From positions 1 through 41,569 of IMG/VR virus record IMGVR_UViG_3300010372_000245: a stretch of DNA of 41,569 nt. The stretch is one strand, 5' to 3'. This stretch comes from a virus. Numbering within the stretch: position 1 is the first letter of the stretch; every line of letters begins with the position of its first letter. Shown in pieces: positions 28,304-39,500 of the stretch. The notes beneath the pieces are model-generated. The model ran no database searches. It worked only from the letters and a program-made list of their open reading frames with translations, and was not told the DNA's origin. Both the position numbers and the translations under genes were made by a program.

Positions 28304-31300
28304 ATGACCAATCGCGGCGATATCGAATTTGCACTGCGCCTGAAGACTGACCTGGAACAGGGTCAGCAGCAGCTGCAGGCGCTCGCCGAGTCCGTCGAGG
28401 ACGTCGGCGCTGCCGCCGCGACATCGAGCACTCAGCTCGGCCAGATCGGCGAAACCGCCGACCAGCAGACCGCCCGCATCCGCGCCATGGTCGAGGCCAG
28501 CCTGCAGCAGCAGGCAGCGACCGATGGCATGGCTGAAAGCATCCAGCGCTCTGCCAGCGCCACCCAGGAGGCCAACAGCGCCTGGCAGCAGAATGCGGCG
28601 GCCCAGACCGAGGCGATGAACGCCTACCACAACGCCGAGCGCGCGGCCCAGGAGAAGGCCCAGGCCGATATTCGCGCTGCCGAAGCCGCGGCCCAGGCCG
28701 CAGCAGCGACCGAGAAGGAAGGCCAGGAGCTGCAGCAGCTGCTGGGCAAGATCGACCCGGTGATTCGCAAGCTCGACGAGCTGGACAGCATGGAGCAGCA
28801 GCTGCGCCGTGCTCGCGCCTCCGGCCAGATCGATCTGGATACCTTCGACGAGTTCAACACCAAGCTCCAGGAGCAACGCCAGCGCCTCGGCGGCACCACG
28901 GACGCTATGCGCGTCGCCGGCATCACGGCTGGCCAGTACCAGCAGGCCATGCGTCAGCTGCCGATGCAGATCACCGATATCACCACCAGCCTGGCCAGCG
29001 GTATGCCGGTGTGGCTGGTGGCGGTGCAGCAAGGCGGCCAGATCCGCGACAGCTTCGGCGGCTGGGCCAACGCCGGCCGTGCCCTGGTCAGCACCATCAA
29101 CCCGCTCACATTGGCTATCGCCAGCGTCACGGCAGCGATTGGTGCAACGGTGATCGCCGCTGTCCAGGGGGCAGCCGAGACCTACGAGTATGAAAAGGCC
29201 ATTGCCCTGACGGGAAATTCGGCGGGCGTGACGTCGGACCAGTTGGCGGCAATGGCCAGGCAGATCGATGGCGTGTCTGGTACGCAGCGGCAGGCTGCGG
29301 CGGCCCTGGCCGAGGTAACGGCTGCTGGCAAGTTCACTGCTGACCAGATTCAGTTGATTGCTACCACCGCCGTGGTGATGGAGAACAGCATCGGTCGGGC
29401 TGTCAGCGCTACGGTCGACGAGTTCAAGCGCCTGGCCGAGGAGCCGGCAGAGGCTTCCGCCAAGCTGAACGAGCAGTACAACTACCTGACTTTGGCGGTG
29501 TACGAGCAGATCGCTGCGTTGGAGGCCCAGGGCGATCAGGCTGGTGCGGCTCAGGTGGCGATGGAGGCTCTAGCCGAGGCCATGCAGAGCCGGGCGGCCG
29601 ATATCGCCGGTAACCTCGGCCTGGTCGAGTCAGCGTGGCAGGCGATCAAGAATGTCGCCGCTGAGGCCTGGGACGCGATGCTCGACGTAGGCCGGCAGGA
29701 AACACCGGAAGATCGGCTTGCGGCCATTCAGCGTCAGCGCCAGGTTGCGCAGTACGGTGTGCGAGGTGATCGCATTGGCGGCACCATTGATCCAGCGCTT
29801 GAGGCCCGCCTTGCGGCTGAAGAAGAAGGCATTCGTAAGCAGATCGTGCTGGACGCCGAACTGGCGCAACAGAAAGCCGAGACTGCCGCTGCTGAGCGTG
29901 AAGCCATAGCTCAATCGAAAGAGCGCACCAAGGCCGCAGACGCATTCGTCAAAGGTGCAGAGGCCCAGCTGCAGAGTCTGCAGAACCTGACCAGCGTAGA
30001 GCGTGCACAGCGGGTGATGCAGGAGCAGAACATCGAGGCCACCAGCGAGCTGGGCCGCCGCATGCTGGAAGCCGCCGCTGCCACCGATAAGCAGCGCGAG
30101 GCCAACGAGGCTGAAGCCGAAGCCAAGCGCAGGGCGACCGAGGAGCAACGCAAGGCCACTGCCGCGCAGCGCGAACAGGAGCGCGCCGCTCAAGCCGCGC
30201 TGCGCGCCACCGAGCAGAGCATCCGTCAGCAGCTGAGCTATGTGCAGGGCCTTGAGGATCAGGCTGCCAAGATCGGGCTAACTGCTGCCGAGGTACGTCA
30301 GTACGAGCTGGCCGAGAAAGGCCTGACCGGCGCCATGCTCGAGCGTGCTCGAGCAGCGCTGGCTCTGATCGATGCCAGCGAGGTGCAGCGCCAGGCCGAT
30401 GCCAACGCGCGGGTCAATGCCGGTTTGGAGGCCGAGTTCCTCCGCGCCTCGGGCCGTGAAACCGATGCCGCACTGCTGGAGATCCGCACCAAATTCGCCG
30501 GCATGCGCACCGAGTTCGAGAAGGCCGGCAACGAAGCCGGCCTGGCGTGGCTGGACAAGCTGATCCCGGTGGCCGAGGCCAAGGTGCGTGTCGACGACGT
30601 GCAGCGCGAGATGGATCGCATCCTGGCCGAGCAGCAGCGCCAGGAACAGTCGGTCAACGTGCAGCAGGATGCCGGCCTGATCACCGAGCTGCAGGCACGC
30701 GAGCGCATCTTGGAGATCCACCGCCAGACTTACGCCCAGCTCGAACAGATCCGCCCGGTGCTGGCCGAGCTGGCTGCGCAACCTGGTGCAGTCGGCGAAG
30801 CGGCCTCCCAGGCCCTGTACGCACTCGACGCTCAAGCCCAGCGCCTCATGGCCACCACCACGCTCCTGCAGGAGACGCTGCGTGACGGGCTGACTACAGG
30901 CCTCACCGAAGCCCTTAACGGCCTGGCTCGCGGCACCATGACCCTGCGCGAGGCTGTCAGCGCCCTCGGCCAGAGCGTGCTCGATGCGCTCACCCGCATG
31001 GCCGCCGAGAACCTGGCCCAGTCCATCACTGGTGGCGTGATGGGGCTGTTTGGCAGTGGCGGCAACGATGCTGCCGGCATGACCGCTGGAGCTGCTGCTG
31101 TTACCTCGTCTGCCGGCGCACTCTCCGCTGCCGGCGCAACGCTGGTCACGGGGGCATCGGCCATCCAGGCCGCTGCAGCCAGCCTAGCGGCAGCCAGTAG
31201 CGGCAAGGCAGTAACGGGCGCTGCTGGTGCGGCAGGTGGTGGTGGTGGTTGGTTGTCAGCCATCACCGGCCTGTTTGGCGGTGGGGGCGCCGGGGCAGCA

Positions 31301-31768
31301 GCTGGCGGTGCCGGCGCCTACACCGGAGCGTTCGGTTTCGCTGAAGGTGGCAAGGTCAAGGGCCCCGGCACACCTACAAGCGACTCGATCCGTGCGTTGC
31401 TGAGTACCGAGGAGGTGGTTATTCGGGCCGCGTCTGCCATGCAGCCTGGCGCTACTGAGTTCCTACTCGACTTCAACGCCCGCGGCATGCAGGCCCTGGA
31501 CGACTGGGCCACTACGCACGCATTCCGCCACAACACAGGCGGTCTGGCTGGTGTGCCGGCACCGGCCCTGCCGGCGCCAAGCTTGGGCAACGCCCGCCTG
31601 GCCGAGCCGGCGCCTACCAGCACCAACCTCAAGAACAACGTGAACCTCTACGCCGTACAGCGCCCCGAGGACGTCGCCGGCATGGCCTGGGGCAAGGCCG
31701 GCCAGGAACACTTCCTCGTCTATCTGCAACAGAACGGCGCCGAAGTGCGCCAGCTATTGGGACTCTGA
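28304..31768 (+). CDS. Tail tape measure protein
   Basis: 1154 aa, by far the longest early-tail protein. The N-terminal third is a long Ala/Gln/Glu-rich coiled coil. About residues 215-290 contain the TMP_2-type block (MQITDITTSLASGMPVWLVA, QQGGQIRDSFGGW) with hydrophobic segments. A second coiled coil (about 500-660, ATEEQRKATAAQREQERAAQ) and a Gly/Ala-rich hydrophobic part (about 915-1010) follow, then FAEGGKVKGPGTPTSDSIRA, typical of tape-measure C-termini. It sets tail length and leaves the tail during DNA entry. Confidence 0.93.
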   Translation: MTNRGDIEFALRLKTDLEQGQQQLQALAESVEDVGAAAATSSTQLGQIGETADQQTARIRAMVEASLQQQAATDGMAESIQRSASATQEANSAWQQNAAAQTEAMNAYHNAERAAQEKAQADIRAAEAAAQAAAATEKEGQELQQLLGKIDPVIRKLDELDSMEQQLRRARASGQIDLDTFDEFNTKLQEQRQRLGGTTDAMRVAGITAGQYQQAMRQLPMQITDITTSLASGMPVWLVAVQQGGQIRDSFGGWANAGRALVSTINPLTLAIASVTAAIGATVIAAVQGAAETYEYEKAIALTGNSAGVTSDQLAAMARQIDGVSGTQRQAAAALAEVTAAGKFTADQIQLIATTAVVMENSIGRAVSATVDEFKRLAEEPAEASAKLNEQYNYLTLAVYEQIAALEAQGDQAGAAQVAMEALAEAMQSRAADIAGNLGLVESAWQAIKNVAAEAWDAMLDVGRQETPEDRLAAIQRQRQVAQYGVRGDRIGGTIDPALEARLAAEEEGIRKQIVLDAELAQQKAETAAAEREAIAQSKERTKAADAFVKGAEAQLQSLQNLTSVERAQRVMQEQNIEATSELGRRMLEAAAATDKQREANEAEAEAKRRATEEQRKATAAQREQERAAQAALRATEQSIRQQLSYVQGLEDQAAKIGLTAAEVRQYELAEKGLTGAMLERARAALALIDASEVQRQADANARVNAGLEAEFLRASGRETDAALLEIRTKFAGMRTEFEKAGNEAGLAWLDKLIPVAEAKVRVDDVQREMDRILAEQQRQEQSVNVQQDAGLITELQARERILEIHRQTYAQLEQIRPVLAELAAQPGAVGEAASQALYALDAQAQRLMATTTLLQETLRDGLTTGLTEALNGLARGTMTLREAVSALGQSVLDALTRMAAENLAQSITGGVMGLFGSGGNDAAGMTAGAAAVTSSAGALSAAGATLVTGASAIQAAAASLAAASSGKAVTGAAGAAGGGGGWLSAITGLFGGGGAGAAAGGAGAYTGAFGFAEGGKVKGPGTPTSDSIRALLSTEEVVIRAASAMQPGATEFLLDFNARGMQALDDWATTHAFRHNTGGLAGVPAPALPAPSLGNARLAEPAPTSTNLKNNVNLYAVQRPEDVAGMAWGKAGQEHFLVYLQQNGAEVRQLLGL

Positions 31769-31769
31769 C

Positions 31770-32636
31770 ATGCCTCATCAGATTGGCTTCGTCGACAACT
31801 CGGGCGGCGTGCTCGCCCACTACAAAATGCTGGAGACCATCCGCGACTTCGCATCCGCCAACGGTTGGACGGTACTGCGCTACGACACCGCCCCGGCCAA
31901 CCGCGAGTTGATCCTCAAGGGCGTGGGCTACACCGGCGAAGAAGAGATCTTCGTGGGTTTCCGCACCTACCAAGACGCATCGGCGGACTACTACAACCTC
32001 CTGGCCGGCGTGTTCACCGGCTACGTCGCGGGCAACACGTTCGACACCCAACCAGGTGCCCGCCTGAGCGGTGTGCCGGCGCACAACAACCGCATCGACT
32101 ACTGGCTGACCCTCAACCCGCAGCGCATCGCGCTGGCGATGAAGGTGGGCACGCCGGTCTACGAGAGCTGCTATGTCGGCAAGTGCCTGCCCTACGGCCG
32201 ACCGAGCCAGTACCCGTATCCGGTTGTGTGTGGGGGGATGCTCCCAGGTGCTGCAACTGCGCGTTTTAGTGACACGGCGCATTCGGGGTATTTCAAGGGC
32301 AATAAGGCCGGGCTGGGCCTGCGCACGAACGATGCATGGGTACAGCCCTATTCACACCCATGGAGCAACACGGCGCTTACCAGTGTGGCGGGCGCAGGCG
32401 GGGGGACGCTCGCGTGGTCGGTGCGAGACACCGGGAACGTCTATCAGCTGCTCCCCATTGAGTTACACGACAACAGCTCGAACATCTGGGGCGCGCTCGA
32501 TGGCATCTGCGCAATCAGCGGATTCAACAATGCAGTCGAGAATACCCTGACGGTTGATGGTGTTGATTGGGTCGTGATCCAGGATGCATGGCGCAGCAGC
32601 TTTGTCGACTACTACGCAATGAGGCTGGATACCTGA
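31770..32636 (+). CDS. Distal tail protein, B3-like, unknown exact role
   Basis: 288 aa, one base after the tape measure. Beta-rich with many aromatics: LAHYKMLETIRDFASANGWT, VGYTGEEEIFVGFRTYQD, NRIDYWLTLNPQRIALAMKV, ending VVIQDAWRSSFVDYYAMRLD. Related proteins occur at this place in B3/D3112-like phages and are presumed tail-tip components. It shares TGATG with the next gene. Confidence 0.75.
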   Translation: MPHQIGFVDNSGGVLAHYKMLETIRDFASANGWTVLRYDTAPANRELILKGVGYTGEEEIFVGFRTYQDASADYYNLLAGVFTGYVAGNTFDTQPGARLSGVPAHNNRIDYWLTLNPQRIALAMKVGTPVYESCYVGKCLPYGRPSQYPYPVVCGGMLPGAATARFSDTAHSGYFKGNKAGLGLRTNDAWVQPYSHPWSNTALTSVAGAGGGTLAWSVRDTGNVYQLLPIELHDNSSNIWGALDGICAISGFNNAVENTLTVDGVDWVVIQDAWRSSFVDYYAMRLDT

Positions 32637-33523
32637 TGGGCTATCACACTGGTTCTGCGGCGGACATCACCGCTGTTCGAGATGCATTGGTCACGGCATG
32701 TGTTGCGGATGGTTGGTCATGGGATGCCGGCTCTGCTGTTCTGTCGCGTGGCACTGTGTTCGTTGTACTGCAGGTATCGGGTGGCTATCTGACTCTGCTG
32801 GGGCGCACGGCGGCTGGCTCGGGTAACGCACCAACTGTGGTTCGCATCGGCCAGATCGGGGCTCGCCCGCTGACATTCCCTCTCACGTATCACGCCTTTG
32901 TATTCGATGATGAGGTCTACCTGGTCGTTCGCTACAGCATCGACTGGTTCCAATGGATGACATTTGGCAAGTCAACGCTGAGTGGCCTGCCAGGCACGGG
33001 AACATTCGTCGGTGCCACTGGTGGCGCTACGGCTGGTGCTTCTGTTGAGCTGTTCATCACGCCAACCTCGGGCGGTACGGTGGGGTTGGACAATGGCACC
33101 AGTGGTGCGCTGTTTTGGGCTACTGTTGCGATCACTCCGTCCGCTGAAAACTGCTATGTGCATCACGACCTTGACGGCCGAGGCTGGCAGCTAACGGATC
33201 CCGCTGGCAGCTACATGGTAGGCATTGCAGACAGCGTGCCGTTGATCGGTAGCCAGCCGAATGTCTGGAACAGCGAGTCTGTTCTGTTGCCAATTCGGGC
33301 CTGGGCAGTGAGGCCTGCTGCCAAGATTTCATTGATTGCCGAACTGCAGCACGCTCGCTATATGCGTATCGACAATCACGAGCCCGGTGAGGTGATTGCG
33401 CTTGGCACTGACCAGTGGATGGTTCTCCCCTGGTACCGGAAAAATTCATCTGTGCGCAATGGTGGTTCCAACGTAACCCATAGTGGAACTCTGGGTTGGG
33501 CCATTCGATACGAGGGCCCGTGA
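32636..33523 (+). CDS. Distal tail protein, unknown exact role
   Basis: 295 aa from ATG 32636. N-terminal DITAVRDALVTACVADGWSW followed by TVFVVLQVSGGYLTLLGRT resembles the preceding protein in layout (a helix, then strands reading genome-wide similar VFD/YL patterns), so the two may be distant paralogues. It ends in a TGATG overlap with the next gene. A tail-tip structural role is inferred from position. Confidence 0.7.
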   Translation: MGYHTGSAADITAVRDALVTACVADGWSWDAGSAVLSRGTVFVVLQVSGGYLTLLGRTAAGSGNAPTVVRIGQIGARPLTFPLTYHAFVFDDEVYLVVRYSIDWFQWMTFGKSTLSGLPGTGTFVGATGGATAGASVELFITPTSGGTVGLDNGTSGALFWATVAITPSAENCYVHHDLDGRGWQLTDPAGSYMVGIADSVPLIGSQPNVWNSESVLLPIRAWAVRPAAKISLIAELQHARYMRIDNHEPGEVIALGTDQWMVLPWYRKNSSVRNGGSNVTHSGTLGWAIRYEGP

Positions 33524-35226
33524 TGGCTGTCATCTCGGGTCGTTCTGCGCGGCGTGCGCTTGCCGGGGTGGATAACCCACACCTGACTCCTGCGCTCGGC
33601 CAGTTTGCTTGGGTTTCGCTGCCGATCATATCGCTGGCGCAGGCTACTCCAGGCGGTGCCGTTGTGGCCTCGACACTTCCCGTTTCAGTGTCGCCACGAA
33701 CTCTGTCCGGGCGTGCTCTTCGAGCCTACCTAAGCGATTACTACAACAGAATCCATATCACCCCTAGCAAACTCGACCTCGGCAACGTTGTGTCCGCCCA
33801 GTCGACGCCCGTAAGCCTGTGGAATGCCTATCTGCAGCCCCACACGCTCAACGCCATCGATGGTCTCGACGAGGGCATCGAGATCAGTGGCCAACCCGAT
33901 GCTCCGCTGCTGTTCCCGGCGCTGAAAGAGCGTATCTGGCAGGTCACTGTCACCCCAGACGGCCAGCCTGTGCTGGATACCAGGCTCGCATGGCAGTTCG
34001 AGGGCGATATCACTGCCACGCTGCGCATCACTGCCAACCGCATCATCGCCTGGACATTCGTCCCGGACTGGGGTGATGGCATCGAGGAGACGCTGACCGC
34101 CTCGACCGATATCCTGCAGAGCGAATCAGCCGTCAGCCAGCGCCGCCAGCTGCGCCTGGCGCCGCGCCGTGAGTTCAGCGGCCCGATGTATGCCGAGGGC
34201 CGTGAGCGGCAGTACCTGGATCTGGCGCTGTTCGGCTGGAGCGATCGCATCTGGGCCATGCCGATCTGGCCAGATATCCAACTGCTCGACGTAGCCGTCG
34301 ACGTCGGCGCCGAGTTCATCCAGTGCGCCACCGATTACCTGGATTTTCGCGCCGGCGGGTTGGCCATGCTGCGCGGCGAGGATGCCTTCACGTATGAGGC
34401 CGTTGAGATCATCGATGTGCAGAGCAACGGCCTGCAGCTCAAGCGTGGCACGCGGCAGGCCTGGCCAGTTGGCTCGCGCCTATACCCGGTGCGTACCGCA
34501 CAGCTGCAGTCTGAACCTGAGTTGACCAAGCTGACCGATCGCCTGATCGAAGCCAGCGTCCAGTTCCTGGTTGTCGAGGAATGCGAATGGCCGGAATGGC
34601 TGCCGACAACCCTATATAGAGGAAGGCCGGTCTGGGATCGTCGCCCGGACGACAGCGAGAACCTGACCCACTCAGCCCAACGCCTGCGCTCCACGCTCGA
34701 TAGCGGCATGGCCATCCCGCTGATCACCGATACCGCCCAGCGCGCCCTGCAGATGCTCGGCCAACGGCACCTGGATCTGGGCCGAGAAGCGCGCGCTTTG
34801 GTGCGCTCGTTCATCTATGGCATGCGCGGCCGGCAAAAGGTCGTGTGGGTGCCGAGCCACATGGATGACGTGACTCTGATGGCCACGGCATCGGCGGTGG
34901 CCACCACCCTCGACGTGGCGAACATCGGTTACACCCGATTCAGCAGCGGCAAGCCTGGGCGGCGCGATATCCGCGTCGAACTGTGGAACGGTGCGGTTCT
35001 AATGCGCCGCATCACCGGCGCGATTGAGCTGGATGGCCAGACCGAGCGCCTGGCCATCGATGCCGCCCTAGGCATTGAGATCCAGCCGGGTGACGTGGCG
35101 CGCATCAGCTGGATGAATCTCTGCCGGTTCGAGGCGGACGTGCAGCGCATCGAGCACATGACCGATAGCGAAGGCGTTGCCGCATGGGCAACTGTGTTTA
35201 CAGAGGAGCGCGACGATGAGTTTTGA
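33523..35226 (+). CDS. Tail-tip protein, B3-like
   Basis: 567 aa from ATG 33523. Beta-rich, with a mid-protein block containing REFSGPMYAEGRERQYLDLA and WSDRIWAMPIWPD. The later half includes RSFIYGMRGRQKVVWVPSHM and RISWMNLCRFEADVQRIEHM. It belongs with the large tail proteins between tape measure and hub in D3112/B3-like phages, probably the distal tail or baseplate ring. It overlaps the next gene by 11 bases. Confidence 0.78.
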   Translation: MAVISGRSARRALAGVDNPHLTPALGQFAWVSLPIISLAQATPGGAVVASTLPVSVSPRTLSGRALRAYLSDYYNRIHITPSKLDLGNVVSAQSTPVSLWNAYLQPHTLNAIDGLDEGIEISGQPDAPLLFPALKERIWQVTVTPDGQPVLDTRLAWQFEGDITATLRITANRIIAWTFVPDWGDGIEETLTASTDILQSESAVSQRRQLRLAPRREFSGPMYAEGRERQYLDLALFGWSDRIWAMPIWPDIQLLDVAVDVGAEFIQCATDYLDFRAGGLAMLRGEDAFTYEAVEIIDVQSNGLQLKRGTRQAWPVGSRLYPVRTAQLQSEPELTKLTDRLIEASVQFLVVEECEWPEWLPTTLYRGRPVWDRRPDDSENLTHSAQRLRSTLDSGMAIPLITDTAQRALQMLGQRHLDLGREARALVRSFIYGMRGRQKVVWVPSHMDDVTLMATASAVATTLDVANIGYTRFSSGKPGRRDIRVELWNGAVLMRRITGAIELDGQTERLAIDAALGIEIQPGDVARISWMNLCRFEADVQRIEHMTDSEGVAAWATVFTEERDDEF

Positions 35227-36037
35227 TAGCCGCGAGGCCTCGCTGGCCAGTGGCTCGCCGATTCGCCTCTACGAGTTCCGTCGTGGCGTGATGCGCTGGC
35301 TGTACAACACCAGCGGCCGGGATATCACGTTCGGTACTCAGATCTACCGCACGGTTCGCGGTGGCATCAAGGACAACGGCATCCGCCAGAGCGGCGTTGC
35401 CAAGCAGGACAGTTTGATCATCACCGCGCCGGCCGACATCGAGGTCGCGCAGCCGTTCCGCAATAGCCAGCCTAGCGCCTCAATAGGGCTGATCGTCTAC
35501 GACATGCACTACGGCGAGAGCGATCGCAAGTGGCGATACACCGGCGAGATCTCGAACGTGCGCTGGCCAGCGCTGGACACCTGCTCGATCACCTGCAGCG
35601 ACATCGATGCGGAAATGGATCGGCCAGGCCTGATCGATACGTTCAGTCGTACCTGTACGACGATTCTCGGCTCGCCCTGGTGCAAGGTCGACCTCAACCC
35701 GCTGCGTGTGGACACCGTTATCCAGTCCCTCACCGGCGCCGCGATCAGTAGCGGCGCGTTGGCTGCGTATGCCGATGGCTGGTTCACCGCCGGATGGGTG
35801 GAATGGCCCATCGGCCAGGGCGAGTACGACCGGCGCACTATCGAGCGCCACACCGGCAGCGAGCTGGTGCTGATGGGCGGCACGTTCGCACTGGCTGCTG
35901 GGCAGTCGATTCGCGTGTATCCGGGCTGCGATTTCACTGCCAGCACCTGCAGCGCCAAGTTCAGCAATCTGCCGAACTTTCGTGGCCAACCGCAGATGGA
36001 TGGCAAGAGCCCCTTCGACGGCGAGCAGGTGTTCTGA
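35216..36037 (+). CDS. Tail-tip protein, BR0599/DUF2163 family
   Basis: 273 aa from ATG 35216. N-terminal PIRLYEFRRGVMRWLYNTSG, then SVAKQ-like GVAKQDSLIITAPADIEVAQ. The C-terminal part contains four cysteines: TCTTILGSPWCKVDL and YPGCDFTASTCSAKFSNL, then NFRGQPQMDGK, the BR0599 signature. The Cys arrangement recalls lambda gpL and might hold a metal or Fe-S centre at the tail tip; not proven here. Confidence 0.87.
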   Translation: MSFDSREASLASGSPIRLYEFRRGVMRWLYNTSGRDITFGTQIYRTVRGGIKDNGIRQSGVAKQDSLIITAPADIEVAQPFRNSQPSASIGLIVYDMHYGESDRKWRYTGEISNVRWPALDTCSITCSDIDAEMDRPGLIDTFSRTCTTILGSPWCKVDLNPLRVDTVIQSLTGAAISSGALAAYADGWFTAGWVEWPIGQGEYDRRTIERHTGSELVLMGGTFALAAGQSIRVYPGCDFTASTCSAKFSNLPNFRGQPQMDGKSPFDGEQVF

Positions 36038-36267
36038 TGTGGGTGCAGATTGCAATTCTCGTCGCGTCATTCCTGATCAATCAGGCCAACCAGCCGAAGA
36101 CGCAGAAGCCCAAGCCCGCCTTCTTCCAGGACTTCGACTTTCCGCGCTGCGATGAAGGAACTGAGAAAGAGTGGATCTTCGGGCAGGTGTGGCAGACGGA
36201 CTGGATGGTGCTTTCCGTGCGCAACCAGCGCAGCCGGGCCATCAAAGTGAAGGGGAGCAAGAAGTGA
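36037..36267 (+). CDS. Small tail-tip protein with N-terminal hydrophobic segment
   Basis: 76 aa. MWVQIAILVASFLINQANQP is a short membrane-like helix. The rest (FFQDFDFPRCDEGTEKEWIF and GQVWQTDWMVLSV) resembles small proteins lying between BR0599 and the tail hub. Function unknown, perhaps assembly or entry. It overlaps both neighbours. Confidence 0.75.
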   Translation: MWVQIAILVASFLINQANQPKTQKPKPAFFQDFDFPRCDEGTEKEWIFGQVWQTDWMVLSVRNQRSRAIKVKGSKK

Positions 36268-36506
36268 CCGAGCCGTTGATCGTTACCATCCAGCACCTGC
36301 ACACCGTGCCGACCTGGACGACGCGCGCTGGCTACTGCGCCAAGCAGTCCCGCGCGTTCTTCGCAGAGCATGGTCTGGATTGGCTGGAGTTCGTCCGCGA
36401 GGGTATCGACGCCGAGCGGCTGCTCGCCACGGGCAACGCGCTGGCCGAGCACCTGGTGGCCCATGCACGAGCAGTTGAGGAGGCCCGAGATGGGAACCAG
36501 TTCTAA
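36264..36506 (+). CDS. Small tail-region protein, unknown function
   Basis: 80 aa from GTG 36264 (MTEPLIVTIQHLHTVPTWTT), overlapping the preceding stop by four bases and the hub start by 17. It contains GYCAKQSRAFFAEHGLDW and a helical end, and is common before the hub in this group. Thioredoxin-like or chaperone roles cannot be decided. Confidence 0.72.
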   Translation: MTEPLIVTIQHLHTVPTWTTRAGYCAKQSRAFFAEHGLDWLEFVREGIDAERLLATGNALAEHLVAHARAVEEARDGNQF

Positions 36507-39500
36507 AGCGCAGACGGTTGGTTTCCGTTATTCGTTCGACATCCACGGTGCGCTGGCCAAGTCGATTGATGGCCTGCTGCAGATCCGCGCCAGCGGCAAG
36601 GTGGCATGGTCTGGCAATGCCACCAGCAGCCAAACCATCAGCATCAATGCGCCTAACCTGTTTGGTGGCGACAAGGGCGAAGGCGGGATCCAGGGTCAGT
36701 TCGATCTGATGATGGGCGACGAGGCCCAGCCATTGAACACGCGCCTCGCCGCGGCGTTGGGCGGTGGCCTGGTGCCGAACTTCCGGGGCTTTGCCGGCTT
36801 CTTCTATTCCGGCCTGGTGACCTCGATTAACCCCTACCCGAAGAAATGGGAGACGCTCAGCTATCGCCGTATGGCCGGCTGGGATGGTGCGGTCTGGTAC
36901 CCGGAGACCTGCGCGATCGACCTCGCCGGCGGCCAGGTGCGGGCGATGAACCCGGCTCACATCCTCTATGAGACCTACACCAACCGCGAGAACGGCCGTG
37001 GCCTCGATCGCTCGATGCTCGATGACGCCGCCTGGCGCGCAGCGGCACTGACACTATTCAACGAAGGCTTCGGCCTGTGCATCGGCTGGAAGCGCAGTCA
37101 GGGCACGTTGGCCGATTTCCGTGACCAGATCTGTGAGCACATTGGCGCCTATTGCGGCCCCGATCGGAATACCGGGCTTATCACGCTCAAGCTGATCCGC
37201 GACGATTACGACGTCGAGGATCTTCCACTGTTCGATGAGGACAGCGGCCTGCTCAGCATCGAGGATGACGAAACCGGCAGCGCGGTGCAGGCGCCGAGCC
37301 AGCTCTATGTGGAGTTCGTCGACGCCATTACCGGCAAGAAGCGCCGGGCCCGTGCAGTGAACCCAGCAATCGCGCAGGTCCAGGGAGGGCCGTCGTCCGA
37401 GACCAAAAGCTACCCGGCTATCCCGACCGGCGATCTGGCCGCGCGTGTAGCTCAGCGCGACATGCGGGTTAAGGCCAGCAACCTGCGCAAGTACAAGGTG
37501 AAGCTGGATAGGCGGGCCGCGAACATCGGCCCGGCGGATCCGTTCCGCATTCGCTCGCTCAAGCGCGGTATTGCGGAAGTGGTGGTGCGCGCCGGGCGCA
37601 TCGAGGACGGCACCCTGGTCAATGGCACCATCACCATCACCTGCCTGCAGGACGTGTTCGGGCTACCGTCATCGTCGTTTGTCGTGGTACCGCCGAGCGG
37701 CTACGTGCCTCCTGATCGCACGCCATACGCCCCGACCCTGCGGCGGCTGATGGAGGTGCCATATCGCGAGCTGGCTGGCTTGATCGACCAAGCCAACCTG
37801 TCGCTGCTCGACGTTACCGCTGCCTGGGCGGTATCTCTTGCCGCGCGGCCCAGCGGCCTCTCACTCAGCTACAGCTTGCTGACTCGTCCTGGTACCAGCG
37901 GCTCGTTCACCGATCGGGGCACGGCGGACTGGTGCCCGACCGCGCTGCTTGTATCCGCCCTGCCGGCGTCGGCCGGGCCGAACGTCGTGACGGTGACCGC
38001 CGCCCTCGATCTCGACCAGGTCGCCATTGGCCAGGCAGCGCTGCTCGATGACGAGATCTTGCGCGTGGATGCCATCAACCTCACCACGGGCCAGGTCACC
38101 CTGGCCCGTGGCTGCGCCGATACCGTGCCAGCACCCCACGCCGCTGGCGCGCGGATCTGGTTCTACGATGGGTTCGAAGGCGCAGACGAAACGGAGTACA
38201 CCAGCGGCGTTACCATCCAGGCAAAGCTGTTGACGAATACGAGCGAGGGACAGTTGGCCGAGGGGTTGGCGGTGGCTGATTCGTTGGCGTTGGTTGGGCG
38301 GCAGGGCCGGCCATATCCACCAGGTCGTTTTCAGGTCGGTGGAAGTTACTATCCAAGCGCAATCGTGGGCGATGTCGCTGTCAGTTTCGTCAATCGCAAT
38401 CGGCTGTCGCAGGCCGATCAACTGATCGATAGTGCATTTGGCGATGTGACGCCAGAGGCAGGAATGTCATATGAAGCGTTGCTCAAACGTGCTGACAACG
38501 ATCTGCTGCTTGCGCGTGAGACGGGGCTTTCTCCATTAACGCTATCAACCCCATATGAGGGGCAGGTCAAGCTGGAGCTGTGGGCTTTGCGTTCAGGATT
38601 GCGCAGTTTTCAGGCGCACCGTCACACCTTTAATCATCTTCTGTCACCAGGCGAGCTGCCTGTAGATCCGAATACAGGTGTCGTCTGGCAGGCCAGTACG
38701 ACACCAGGTTCTAACCAATGGGTCGATGTCGCCTGGTCGCCTGGTTTGTCGCAGTGGTGTGCTGTTGCCGCCTCTGGCACCGGGAACCGTGTCATGACCA
38801 GCCCGGATGGCATCAACTGGACGCTGCGCACATCTGCTGCTGATCTGAGCTGGCAATCGATTGCCTGGTCGCCTGGTTTGTCGCAGTGGTGTGCTGTTGC
38901 CGCCTCTGGCACCGGGAACCGTGTCATGACCAGCCCGGATGGCATCAACTGGACTCTGAGGGCGGCTGCTGCAGCTCAGTCCTGGAGACGTGTTATCTGG
39001 GTGCCTGAACTCAGTATCTGGGTCGCAGTATCGGATGACGGCGCCACTGGGCGCGTCATGACCAGCCCGGATGGCATCAACTGGACGCTGCGCACATGCC
39101 CGTTGCAGGTGTGGGTATCTATCGCCTGGTCGCCAGCGCTTGGCCTCATGGTTGCAGTTTCAAGCGCCGGTATGATGACCAGCCCGGACGGCATCAACTG
39201 GACAAGCGTCGATTCTCCGGGCACCGCTAGCTGGTTCTCTATTGCATGGTCGCCGCTGCAGGCTAGGTTCTGCGCAGTTGCATTTGATGGCGCCAAGCGT
39301 GTCATGACCAGTGAAGATGGGCATACGTGGGTGCTACGTGATGCTGCGGCGGCTAACTGGTGGCGCAGCGTTGTCTGGGCTGACACTGTCAATCTGTTCG
39401 TTGCTGTCGCTATCACTGGAACGCTCAGTGACCGAGTCATGACCAGCCCTGACGGTATCAACTGGACGGCGCGAACTGTTCCTGCGCTGAACTCATGGAC